This document shows positions 45,603 to 53,333 of a stretch of DNA of 64,000 nucleotides, in pieces. Source of the DNA: G963674665 sp964609625 (GTDB lineage Bacteria > Desulfobacterota > Desulfovibrionia > Desulfovibrionales > Desulfovibrionaceae); assembly GCA_964609625.1 (NCBI GenBank), contig CAZSRS010000014.1:1-64000 (forward strand), read 5' to 3'. The notes beneath the pieces were generated by a model that was not told the origin of the DNA, searched no databases, and saw only the letters and a program-made list of their open reading frames with translations. The first letter of the stretch is position 1. Each line of letters opens with the position of its first letter. Made by a program: the position numbers and the translations under genes.

Positions 45603-46277
45603 TCAACGCAGGCCGCCGAAAAATTCCAGGAGTTGGATGTTCAGGCTGTTGCGGTAGAACAGGTACAGTTCCACCGCGATGACCACGCCGACGAGCGGGA
45701 TGAGCAGGGCGTACCAGTCGAAGGGGCGGAAGCTTTTTTTCCTGAAGGACGTGCCTTTGTGCCAGTAGGCCTGGGGGAAGAGCTTGATTCCGGCGAGGTC
45801 TTGCTCCTGTGCCATTTCGCCGACGATCTTGCGGAGGTTTTCGTCCTTCAAGGCCTCCAGGGCCTTGCGCTGGTCCTCGGGAAAAAAACGGCCCCTGAAG
45901 CCCAGGGCCAGGCAGAGCCCGAAGAGTTCGATGAGGTCCTGTTTCTTCGGGGACAGGGCGTCCAAGCGTTCGTAGAACTCCACGCCGGCGTTGGTGGTGC
46001 CAAAGAACTCACGCTGGAGCTGATTCTTGCGCCACTCGGCCGCGCCGGGCCAGGCGGAGGTCAGGATGGTCTCGTCGATCCAAGCACAGACGGCGAATCT
46101 GGCTTCCTGCAAGTCGGTGTCGTCGTGCCCCAGGGCTCGGCCGCAGGTGTCGGCCTGGGCCAGCAGATCCGTCAGGTCCTGACGCACTTTTTCATGGGGG
46201 CGCGCGGCTTGGGCCCCCTCCCTGAGCATGTACAGGGTGTAGGCGAAGGCGTCCAGGTGGCAGTCTGTCAGGCGCAC
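45603..46277 (-). CDS. tssL: T6SS membrane complex protein TssL (DotU)
   Basis: A 224-residue DotU-type TssL. The cytoplasmic domain has RFAVCAWIDETILTS, ELFGLCLALGFRGRF and EDQRKALEAL. A single C-terminal helix (about 195-213, WYALLIPLVGVVIAVELYLF) follows, with a short periplasmic tail. There is no OmpA-like peptidoglycan-binding extension, so another protein must anchor the complex to the wall if that is needed. Confidence 0.95.
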   Translation of the reverse strand: MRLTDCHLDAFAYTLYMLREGAQAARPHEKVRQDLTDLLAQADTCGRALGHDDTDLQEARFAVCAWIDETILTSAWPGAAEWRKNQLQREFFGTTNAGVEFYERLDALSPKKQDLIELFGLCLALGFRGRFFPEDQRKALEALKDENLRKIVGEMAQEQDLAGIKLFPQAYWHKGTSFRKKSFRPFDWYALLIPLVGVVIAVELYLFYRNSLNIQLLEFFGGLR

Positions 46278-46281
46278 GGGC

Positions 46282-47670
46282 TCAACTCCTGAGTACCACG
46301 AGTTCGGCGAACAGATCCTTTGGCGCCGCGTCCCAGTAGAGGGAAATCTGCCGGTTTGCTACCACGTCCCGCCATTGGCCGCTGTCCTTGTCGATCTTGA
46401 AATAGTAGGCGTTGGCCCCCCTGGGCAGGCCGGAGGGTGCCTCGGGTGAATACTCCAGGGGGATGCCCGGCACGGCGCGGGCTATGAGCGTGGTCAGGTT
46501 CTGGACCGAGCTGAGTTTGACCAGGTGTTTGAGCGAGTCCAGCACCTGGTCCAGGTCCTGGGTGGTGCGCAGGACCAACCAGTAGTTGTTGCCGGAGGCG
46601 AAGAAGGTCTCGGGCAACTCGGCCGAGTAGTACTCGCCGTCGTACTCCAGACGGATGAGGAACTCGGGGCCGAGCATGATGCTCTCCAACAGCTTGTTGA
46701 TCAGGTTCCGGGCCGTGGAAAAGCAGGCCCAGAGGTGTTCGTGGTCATAGGCCGGGAGCACGATGCTGCCGTCGCGGGACTCGCCGAAGGCGTTGACCCG
46801 CTCGGAAAAGGTGGAGAGTTCGCCCACCAACTGTCGCAACACGCCGTAGGCAGTCCAGGGGTGGAGGTTGGGGGCCTCGCCCTGGTGCTGCAACAAAGGG
46901 ACGTATCGGTTCAGGGAGCGCAGGGCCAGGAGGAAGACCATGTAGCGCAGTTCCAGGTCGCCACCCTGGAGGTCACGAGGGCTCTTGTAGTCCTCGAGCT
47001 GGCGGCAGCGTGAGCCCACCATGTCGCGGATCTCCTTGATCAGGGAAAAGAGCCGACTGGAGGAGCGGATACTCAGGCTGGGCGGAATGAAGTTCTGGGC
47101 CAACTGGATGGTCTCGCCCGCACGCTCGAGTTGGGCCAGGGGGAGCAGGTGGTAGTTGTCCAATTTCGCGATTTCGTTTTCCCAGAAGATACGCAGGACG
47201 TAGCGCATGCGATGGACCATGGCCGGTGGGCCGTCGGCCAGGGCGTCGGGTATCTCATCGGGCTTCTCCGCCACCACGTAACGCGTGATGATGGTCTCGG
47301 GCTCGTTGAGTTCCGGGACCCGGGTCACGTTGCCTCCGGCGGGATCTTCCTTGTACAGGCCGATGAAAACGTTGAAGGGCTTCTCGCTCTCCACCCAGGC
47401 CTGGTCAAAGGAGCGCGCGTGGAGCACGGCGTTGCCCGGAAACACGGCGTAGCTGCCATCCGGAAAGATGAACTCGCCCTGCTGGACTTCGAAAAGCTTG
47501 TTGCCGAAACCCGGTTCGTTGATGCGCAGGGAGCCGACTCCCCAGAGATACTGGGTGGCGTATCGCAGCAACGGCTCGTCCCGGAAGCGCTGAAAGGCTT
47601 CGGAGAGCTGGAAATGCTGTGGTTGCAGGAACAGGCCCTGATGCCAGAAGATGGGGGATTGCGGCTGCAA
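46282..47670 (-). CDS. tssK: T6SS baseplate-membrane connector TssK
   Basis: A 462-residue TssK (ImpJ/VasE). The start IFWHQGLFLQPQHFQLSE is the diagnostic family N-terminus. Trimers link the baseplate wedges to TssL-TssM. Two bases separate it from tssJ, and four from tssL. Confidence 0.96.
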   Translation of the reverse strand: MQPQSPIFWHQGLFLQPQHFQLSEAFQRFRDEPLLRYATQYLWGVGSLRINEPGFGNKLFEVQQGEFIFPDGSYAVFPGNAVLHARSFDQAWVESEKPFNVFIGLYKEDPAGGNVTRVPELNEPETIITRYVVAEKPDEIPDALADGPPAMVHRMRYVLRIFWENEIAKLDNYHLLPLAQLERAGETIQLAQNFIPPSLSIRSSSRLFSLIKEIRDMVGSRCRQLEDYKSPRDLQGGDLELRYMVFLLALRSLNRYVPLLQHQGEAPNLHPWTAYGVLRQLVGELSTFSERVNAFGESRDGSIVLPAYDHEHLWACFSTARNLINKLLESIMLGPEFLIRLEYDGEYYSAELPETFFASGNNYWLVLRTTQDLDQVLDSLKHLVKLSSVQNLTTLIARAVPGIPLEYSPEAPSGLPRGANAYYFKIDKDSGQWRDVVANRQISLYWDAAPKDLFAELVVLRS

Positions 47671-47672
47671 GA

Positions 47673-48266
47673 TTAATCACTCCCGACCGATTGGATGCCC
47701 ACAGGCCCCAGAAAGAGATTCACAAGCAACTTGCCAGGGGTGCGTACCATGTCCGTGGTGAGGATACCTTCGTCGCGTTCAAGTACGGGAATCTGGAACA
47801 ATCTGGTGCTGCGTTGGGGAGCCAGCTCGTAATAGCCCGCGACAACGGCCACGAAAGTAGCCTTCTCGGCTCTATCCAGGGGCATGATCCGGTCTTCGCC
47901 CGGCTGGACGATGAGTTGCTGGTAGTATACCGCCGTGGGATCGAAGTCCTTGCACTCCAGGAGCTTTTTCAGGCCGGGCTCGGTCTTGACCAGGTTGTTG
48001 AACCCGTTGGGATCGCTCAATTGATAGACGCAGAGCATGAGGGTATGGCCCTGAGCGTCGTACAGGTTGAGTAATTTGTCCGCTCGGAAACGCAACTCCA
48101 GGGAACCAGGAGCATACTTCCACTGGGGATTGGTGCGGGTGGGGTCCGGGCCACCGCCGCACCCCGCGGCCAGGAGGGTGAGCAGCAGGAATCCGATTCC
48201 CGCCGCGGCCTGTTTGGCCCTGGGGATGTCGAGGCGTACCCGCAATGGTGGATTCCGGTGATGCAT
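47673..48266 (-). CDS. tssJ: T6SS outer-membrane lipoprotein TssJ
   Basis: A 197-residue TssJ. An unusually long basic N-terminus (about 23 residues) leads to GIGFLLLTLLAAGC, a lipobox with Cys36. The mature domain has LMLCVYQLSDPNGF, the TssJ-type transthyretin-like fold. Lipidated at Cys36 and held at the outer membrane, it binds the end of TssM. GGAG lies seven bases before the ATG. It is the first gene of the operon. Confidence 0.92.
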   Translation of the reverse strand: MHHRNPPLRVRLDIPRAKQAAAGIGFLLLTLLAAGCGGGPDPTRTNPQWKYAPGSLELRFRADKLLNLYDAQGHTLMLCVYQLSDPNGFNNLVKTEPGLKKLLECKDFDPTAVYYQQLIVQPGEDRIMPLDRAEKATFVAVVAGYYELAPQRSTRLFQIPVLERDEGILTTDMVRTPGKLLVNLFLGPVGIQSVGSD

Positions 48267-48582
48267 CCGCGCGCTCCATTGCCGCCCCTGCGGCGAAAGT
48301 TATCAAACTTCTTGCATCTATGCCAGTGTACTGCCAAGAATCAAGAGAATGTCAAGACTTAATTTCAGGTCCGTCGGCGGAAATGCGCCGGGAGACGCTA
48401 AAAGAGAGTGCGGGCGCCTGAATGCATCCGCCATGTCGCGATATGTCCGGCACGTTGCGGCGATGCAGGGAGAAAGCAATGGCAGCCACTTGTTTTTGGA
48501 AGCGAAAGTAAATATGGAGAGTTGCAGGCATGGTGGCCGAGAATAACGAGCCGCCTCCTGAATCTCTGCCATAGGAATTCTG
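48267..48582. other. control region between the T6SS operon and a divergent membrane-protein gene
   Basis: A 316-base stretch with no credible gene. It contains a sigma-54-type promoter for tssJ (48321-48336). Space upstream of it, about 240 bases, is enough for enhancer-binding sites, though I could not single out a convincing inverted repeat. The right end carries the ribosome site of the plus-strand gene at 48583. Confidence 0.6.
48321..48336 (-). promoter_or_regulatory. sigma-54-type promoter of the T6SS operon
   Basis: The minus strand reads TGGCAGTACACTGGCA: perfect TGGCA at -24, T-GGCA at -12 and the required GG-N10-GC spacing. Predicted transcription start near 48310 gives a leader of about 44 bases to tssJ, a sensible distance. 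Several known T6SS clusters are sigma-54 dependent. Confidence 0.6.
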
Positions 48583-49341
48583 ATGCGCACATCGCTCTGC
48601 ATCGTCGCTTTGGTCCTTCTTCTGACGCCCCAACCGTGTCCTGCCCAGGAAAACCAGCAGGATCGTGAGAAAACCAGAATATTCATCTGGCGGGATGAGC
48701 ACGGTGTCCTGCATATGCAGGACACCAGGCCCGAGCATCTTTCGCCGGAGCAAAGCCGTATGCAGCAGCGGGACGAATTCTTGAAGCGGTATCCCCATGG
48801 GGTTGAAATCGAGGGCATCGAGGCCCCAGGTCAGGACGCGGAGCGATTGCAGGGAGAGCAGACCGAGTTCCCGCAAGATGCCGGAGTGGACGCGCTGGGC
48901 CGGCCCGTGCAGGATTCCGGGGATTCCCTGGGACAAGGTGGCAGTTCTCCGCTACCCGGAATCTTCGGGAACATGGTTCTCGTGCTGGCCTCAGTGGTCG
49001 TGCTTTACATCGCCGGTGCCTGGGTGCTGTACAGGCTCGGGCGAAAGTTCGGCGTGGGCGCCTTCTGGCGGTATCTGATCCCGATTTACAACATTGTGTT
49101 GCTCTGCCGCTGCGCCGGGCTCACTCCCTGGTATACACTGTTCGTCTTCGTGCCTGTCTTCAACATCTTCGTGAGTTTTCTCATCTGGGGCAAGATAGCC
49201 GAGCGGCTGGGCAAGAGCATGGTAATTTGGGGGCTTCTGTGCACGCTGCTGGGACTTCCGGTGCTCATCCTGGCGTTGGACGGCTCGAAGCCGCGGGCTG
49301 TGAAAAAAGCAGCGGAGTTCGATGAACACATAGCCATTTGA
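48583..49341 (+). CDS. membrane protein: DUF4124-like domain plus DUF5684-like helices
   Basis: A 252-residue protein. A signal peptide (MRTSLCIVALVLLL) leads to a DUF4124-like strand pair, IFIWRDEHGVLHMQDTRP, in the periplasm, then an Asp/Gln-rich linker. From residue about 125 there are four hydrophobic helices; the middle block WRYLIPIYNIVLLCRCAGLTPWYT resembles DUF5684 membrane domains. Neither has a known activity. It is divergent from the T6SS operon and so shares its control region, but a functional tie is unproven. Confidence 0.65.
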   Translation: MRTSLCIVALVLLLTPQPCPAQENQQDREKTRIFIWRDEHGVLHMQDTRPEHLSPEQSRMQQRDEFLKRYPHGVEIEGIEAPGQDAERLQGEQTEFPQDAGVDALGRPVQDSGDSLGQGGSSPLPGIFGNMVLVLASVVVLYIAGAWVLYRLGRKFGVGAFWRYLIPIYNIVLLCRCAGLTPWYTLFVFVPVFNIFVSFLIWGKIAERLGKSMVIWGLLCTLLGLPVLILALDGSKPRAVKKAAEFDEHIAI

Positions 49342-49477
49342 TGCTGTTGGAGTCGGCAGTCCCCCAGGACACCGGGCATTATGTGATTCCAAGACGGATA
49401 CTGTGAATTTCAGGTTCTAGACGGTTGATCCCGTCGGGGCGTGATAAGGTCGGGAGCCTGCTCCCTGGAGGAGTGCC

Positions 49478-51100
49478 GTGAACCGGGTATTGGTGGTGGA
49501 CGACGAACACAGCATCCGCGAGACCTTCTCCATCTTTCTGCAGCGCGCCGGCTTCGAGGTGTTGCTCGCCGAGGACATGTCCAGCGCCAGGAGGGTGTTG
49601 GCCGAGGGTGGAGTGGATACGGTGGTGACCGACATAGTTTTACCTGGGGGTGACGGTCTTTCCCTGTTGCAGGAGGTCAAGCGGCTGGCTCTGGAATGCC
49701 CCGTGGTGCTTATCACCGGACAGCCGACCATAGACAGTGCCACGGAGGCCGTACGCCAAGGGGCCTTTGATTATTTGCTCAAGCCCGTGAAAAAGGAGCC
49801 CTTGTTGCGTGTGGTCGCCCGGGCGCTGGAGTACAAGGGACTGATCGAAGGCAAACGCGTGTTGGAGCAGGAAAACGCCCGTTACCGCATGCATCTGGAG
49901 GAGCTGGTCTACGAGCGTACGGCCCAGCTCATGAGCCTGGTCGAGGCACGGCTCGAGGCCGAGCAGATTCTGCGTAGCCAGCAGGAGCGCCTTGCTTTGG
50001 CCATGGAGATCAGCGGTGCCGCGGAATTCGAGATCCGCCCCCAGGAAAAGAAGATCATCTGCAGCGCCCGTTTGGCCGAACTCACCGGCTACCCTCTCGA
50101 AGAAGTCCTGAATTGTTATCTAGATCTGGAAACATGGCACGCCCGGGTCATACCCGAGGACCAGCAGCAGTTTCGCGAGCAGTTGGAAGCATGCCGTTCA
50201 GGACAAAGGGACGATGCCGACTTGACGTATAGCCTTCTGCGCAAGGACGGGGTCTGGCGGCATTTCCGCAGCCTGGTACGGGTGATGGAGCGCAATGCGC
50301 GAGGTCTTCCCCTGCGTGCCGTGGGCGTTACCACGGATGTCACCGCAAGGAAGAATGCGGAAATCGCCTTGCAGCGGGCCCATGACGAACTCGAGCAGCG
50401 CGTGCGGGAGCGCACCACGGCACTGCGCCAGACCAGTGAGCAGCTTCGCCGGTTGGCCGCGCGGCAGGATGATATCCTGGAACGGGAGCACAAGCGTATT
50501 TCCAGGGAAATCCACGACGAACTGGGGCAGAATCTCACCGCGCTGAATATCGGGCTCACCATGCTTGACCGTCTCGGGTTGCCTGAAGCGGCCCTGCCCC
50601 GTATCCAAGGCCTCACGAAAGTCGTCGAACAAATGCTGTCCACGGTGCAACGCATCAGCCAGGAATTACGGCCAACCCATCTCGACGACCTGGGGCTGAC
50701 CGCGGCACTGGATTGGCTCATCAGGGAATTCAGGAAGAATACCGGTATCGACGTGCAGTTGCAACTCGCCCCCGAGGAGCCCAGGGTCAATTCGGAGCAG
50801 GCCATCGCGATCTACAGGATGGTCCAGGAGGCCCTGACCAACGTGGCCAGACATGCCAAGGCACAACTGGTGCGTGTCCGACTCGGGATACTTGCGGGCC
50901 ATCTGGTTGTGGCGGTGAAGGACGATGGCTTGGGCATCGCACCCGAGGCGCTGGACTCCTTGGATGCCTTCGGATTGATGGGCATGCGTGAACGGGTGAA
51001 CGCTCTCGGAGGTGTTTTGGAAGTGAGTGGCACCCCGGGCCATGGCACCGAAGTCGTGGCACGGATCCCATTGGATTATCGCGGTCCATCCTCGGTGTAG
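49478..51100 (+). CDS. receiver-PAS-histidine kinase (HisKA_3 type)
   Basis: A 540-residue soluble hybrid kinase. An N-terminal receiver (Asp52, Lys102) is joined by a coiled coil (about 125-175) to a PAS domain (about 176-295). A HisKA_3 dimerisation domain follows with phospho-acceptor His346 in SREIHDELGQN, then an HATPase_c domain with ALTNVARHAKAQ and DDGLGI. The kinase is NarX/DegS-like, with no membrane helix, so its signal is cytoplasmic or arrives through the receiver. GGAGGAG precedes the GTG start. It lies 62 bases before its likely partner regulator. Confidence 0.92.
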   Translation: MNRVLVVDDEHSIRETFSIFLQRAGFEVLLAEDMSSARRVLAEGGVDTVVTDIVLPGGDGLSLLQEVKRLALECPVVLITGQPTIDSATEAVRQGAFDYLLKPVKKEPLLRVVARALEYKGLIEGKRVLEQENARYRMHLEELVYERTAQLMSLVEARLEAEQILRSQQERLALAMEISGAAEFEIRPQEKKIICSARLAELTGYPLEEVLNCYLDLETWHARVIPEDQQQFREQLEACRSGQRDDADLTYSLLRKDGVWRHFRSLVRVMERNARGLPLRAVGVTTDVTARKNAEIALQRAHDELEQRVRERTTALRQTSEQLRRLAARQDDILEREHKRISREIHDELGQNLTALNIGLTMLDRLGLPEAALPRIQGLTKVVEQMLSTVQRISQELRPTHLDDLGLTAALDWLIREFRKNTGIDVQLQLAPEEPRVNSEQAIAIYRMVQEALTNVARHAKAQLVRVRLGILAGHLVVAVKDDGLGIAPEALDSLDAFGLMGMRERVNALGGVLEVSGTPGHGTEVVARIPLDYRGPSSV

Positions 51101-51162
51101 GATTTCGGCTACAAATTTGCGTCCTGGATGTAAAGTAGGTACGTTATGCCAGGGGGTACGCC

Positions 51163-51798
51163 ATGCACTTGTTGGTTGTCGACGATCATGCAGTGGTGCG
51201 TTCGGGTATCCGGGACATCGTTTCCCTGTCGGCTCCTGAAGCTCGCTTCGCCGAAGCCGCGACAGCGCATGAGGCCATGGAGTGCGTCCTCAGGGAGCAC
51301 TTCGATTTGGTCGTGCTCGATATTTCACTGCCCGACGAGAGCGGTATCGACCTCCTGGGCAGAATACGCGCCGTCCAGCCGGATATCCCCGTGCTCATTC
51401 TGAGCATGCATCCCGAAGAGGGCTACGCCCTGCGCGCCATCCAGGCCGGCGCCAACGGCTACCTGAACAAGGCCTCGGTGCCTGCCGAACTGGTGGGTGC
51501 CATCCGGGCGGTCCTTGCCGGGCAGACCTTTGCCGGCGAAGGCGTGATACAGGAACTGGCCAAGGGGATTACCGCATCCAGAAGCCAACGGCATCCCCAT
51601 GAGCTGCTCTCGGAACGGGAGTGGTACGTACTGCGCATGCTGGCCAGGGGGGACAGACTCACGACCATCGCGGAGAAGCTCTCTGTCAATCCCAAGACTG
51701 TAAGCACCTATAAAACACGGATAATGCGTAAGTTGGGAGTTTCGAACAACGTGGATATGATGCGGTACGCCATCAGTATGGGGCTTGTCGAGTATTAA
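51163..51798 (+). CDS. NarL/FixJ-family response regulator
   Basis: A 211-residue regulator. The receiver has DDH at 8-9, phospho-acceptor Asp53 (VLDISLPDESG) and the later conserved Lys. The LuxR-type HTH follows with LLSEREWYVLRMLARG and IAEKLSVNPKTVSTYKTRI. It should receive phosphate from the upstream hybrid kinase and bind DNA as a dimer. It is the last gene before the acyl-assembly operon, with a palindrome overlapping its stop, so autoregulation or control of the next operon is possible. Confidence 0.93.
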   Translation: MHLLVVDDHAVVRSGIRDIVSLSAPEARFAEAATAHEAMECVLREHFDLVVLDISLPDESGIDLLGRIRAVQPDIPVLILSMHPEEGYALRAIQAGANGYLNKASVPAELVGAIRAVLAGQTFAGEGVIQELAKGITASRSQRHPHELLSEREWYVLRMLARGDRLTTIAEKLSVNPKTVSTYKTRIMRKLGVSNNVDMMRYAISMGLVEY

Positions 51799-51807
51799 GC
51801 GCTTAAT
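51794..51807. promoter_or_regulatory. palindrome ATTAAGCGCTTAAT, possible operator
   Basis: A perfect 14-base palindrome with no loop overlaps the stop of the response regulator gene and the -35 region expected for the TATAAT at 51826. A dimeric regulator bound here would block or recruit RNA polymerase. Palindromes this long occur by chance a few times per window, so the placement is the main argument. Confidence 0.35.
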
Positions 51808-52115
51808 GTAACTGCAATATATTGATATAATACGTCAGGGTTCCCCTACACAGTTGGCTTCGAGCACTTTCCTGGGGTAGTGACGACTATCCACATACTC
51901 ATCACCGCAAGGCCAGGGGGCATCCAGATAGGGGTCGGCGTTCAATATCACGCCGGCCCTGGCCTTACCACCGGACACCGGGTCATGCGTGTTCCGCGGA
52001 TGTCTCGTGCCGAAACACCACCGAATGTGCCTCGTTTCCCCAGGCGCTGCTTGACGCAAGCGCGCCGGCCGCGTAGTTCCTTGCCCACATTTGCCACCCT
52101 CAACAATACACCGCA
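51799..52115. other. leader region of the acyl-assembly operon
   Basis: A 317-base stretch with a good -10 at its start and no confident gene. A minus-strand frame of 93 codons (51835-52116) ends in the protein-like SRHYPRKVLEANCVGEP, but it lacks a family I know and opposes the operon. It may be a decayed gene. If transcription begins near 51838, the first ketosynthase has a leader of about 278 bases, long enough for RNA-level control. Confidence 0.4.
51826..51831 (+). promoter_or_regulatory. -10 element TATAAT upstream of the acyl operon
   Basis: A consensus TATAAT preceded by TTGA (extended -10-like). The -35 position (about 51803-51808) reads TTAATG, a weak match that lies inside the palindrome at 51794-51807. 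Likely sigma-70-type promoter for the plus-strand operon. Confidence 0.45.
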
Positions 52116-53333
52116 ATGCACAGAGTAGCCATAACAGGAGCAGGCGTCGTCAGCTGCCTGGGCAACGACACTGCCCAGGTGGCCCAGGCCCTTCGACGGG
52201 GGCAGAGCGGCGTTGTCGTGGATGAGGAACGCTCGGCACTGGGATTTCGCAGTCCGCTCACCGGCATGGTCCGGGATTTCGACACCCAGGCGCTGCTGCC
52301 CAAGAAAAGCCGCAAGACCATGACCGAGTTCGGCCTCTGGTCCTACGCAGCCTGCCTGGAGGCCCTGCGCGAGGCCGGGCTGCGCCCCGAGCACATGCAC
52401 TCCCCACGCTGCGGGCTGATTTTCGGGTGCGATTCGAGCTGCCTGGCCGCCGTGGAGCAGACCGAAATCCTCCGCGCCCATAAGGACACGGGGCACATCG
52501 GTTCGGGCATGATCTTCAAGGCCATGAATTCCACCGTGACCATGAACCTCGGAACCCTGTTCGGGGTGCAAGGCGCCTGCTGGACCCTGTCCTCGGCCTG
52601 CTCCAGCGGGGGGCACGCCATTGGCCAGGCAGCCGATCTCATCGCCCAGGGCAGGCAGGACCGCATACTCTGCGGTGGAGCCCAGGAGATCACCTGGCAG
52701 TCCATTTGCAGTTTTGACGGTCTGGGTGCCTTTTCCACCCGTGTGCACGCCTCCCATGAGGCCAGCAGGCCCTTCGATGCCGCCCGTGACGGGCTCGTGC
52801 CCAGCGGCGGCGCGGCTGCGGTGCTCCTGGAGCGTTGGGATCTGGCCGAGGCCCGTGGCGCGGTGTTGGGGGAGGTCCTCGGGTACTCGTTTTCCGCGGA
52901 CGGTGGCCACATTTCCGCTCCCAGCGGCGACGGCATGGCGCGGGCCATGCGTCAGGCCCTGGACCTCGCGGGCCTCGAACCCGAAACCGTGGATTGCATC
53001 AATGCCCACGCCACATCGACCCCCGTGGGCGACGCGGTGGAGGCCGCGAACATCAAGGATGTCTTCGCCGGATGCTCCCCGGACGTGCTCTGCCTCAAGG
53101 CCCTTACCGGCCACGAGTTGTGGATGGCCGGCGCCTCCCAGGTGGTCTACGGCGTGATCATGGCCAGGGAGGGTTTCCTTGCGCCGCACCCGAACTTCCA
53201 CGCCCCGGACGAGGCCTGCGCGGGCCTACGTATATCCAGGCACCCCCAGCCACGCTCCCCGAGGGTGATGCTCTGCAACGCTGCGGGCTTCGGGGGCACC
53301 AACTCCTGTCTGCTGTTGCGCTTTGCACCATGA
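52116..53333 (+). CDS. beta-ketoacyl-ACP synthase 1 of the acyl-assembly operon
   Basis: A 405-residue FabF-like ketosynthase with an intact catalytic set: Cys162 (SSACSSGG), His298 (INAHATSTPVGD), and Lys328/His333 (LKALTGHELWMAG). It should perform decarboxylative Claisen condensation on ACP-bound chains. It differs from housekeeping FabF at several gatekeeper regions (for example IFKAMNSTVTMNL), as do ketosynthases of secondary acyl pathways. The next gene starts inside its stop (ATGA). Confidence 0.88.
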   Translation: MHRVAITGAGVVSCLGNDTAQVAQALRRGQSGVVVDEERSALGFRSPLTGMVRDFDTQALLPKKSRKTMTEFGLWSYAACLEALREAGLRPEHMHSPRCGLIFGCDSSCLAAVEQTEILRAHKDTGHIGSGMIFKAMNSTVTMNLGTLFGVQGACWTLSSACSSGGHAIGQAADLIAQGRQDRILCGGAQEITWQSICSFDGLGAFSTRVHASHEASRPFDAARDGLVPSGGAAAVLLERWDLAEARGAVLGEVLGYSFSADGGHISAPSGDGMARAMRQALDLAGLEPETVDCINAHATSTPVGDAVEAANIKDVFAGCSPDVLCLKALTGHELWMAGASQVVYGVIMAREGFLAPHPNFHAPDEACAGLRISRHPQPRSPRVMLCNAAGFGGTNSCLLLRFAP

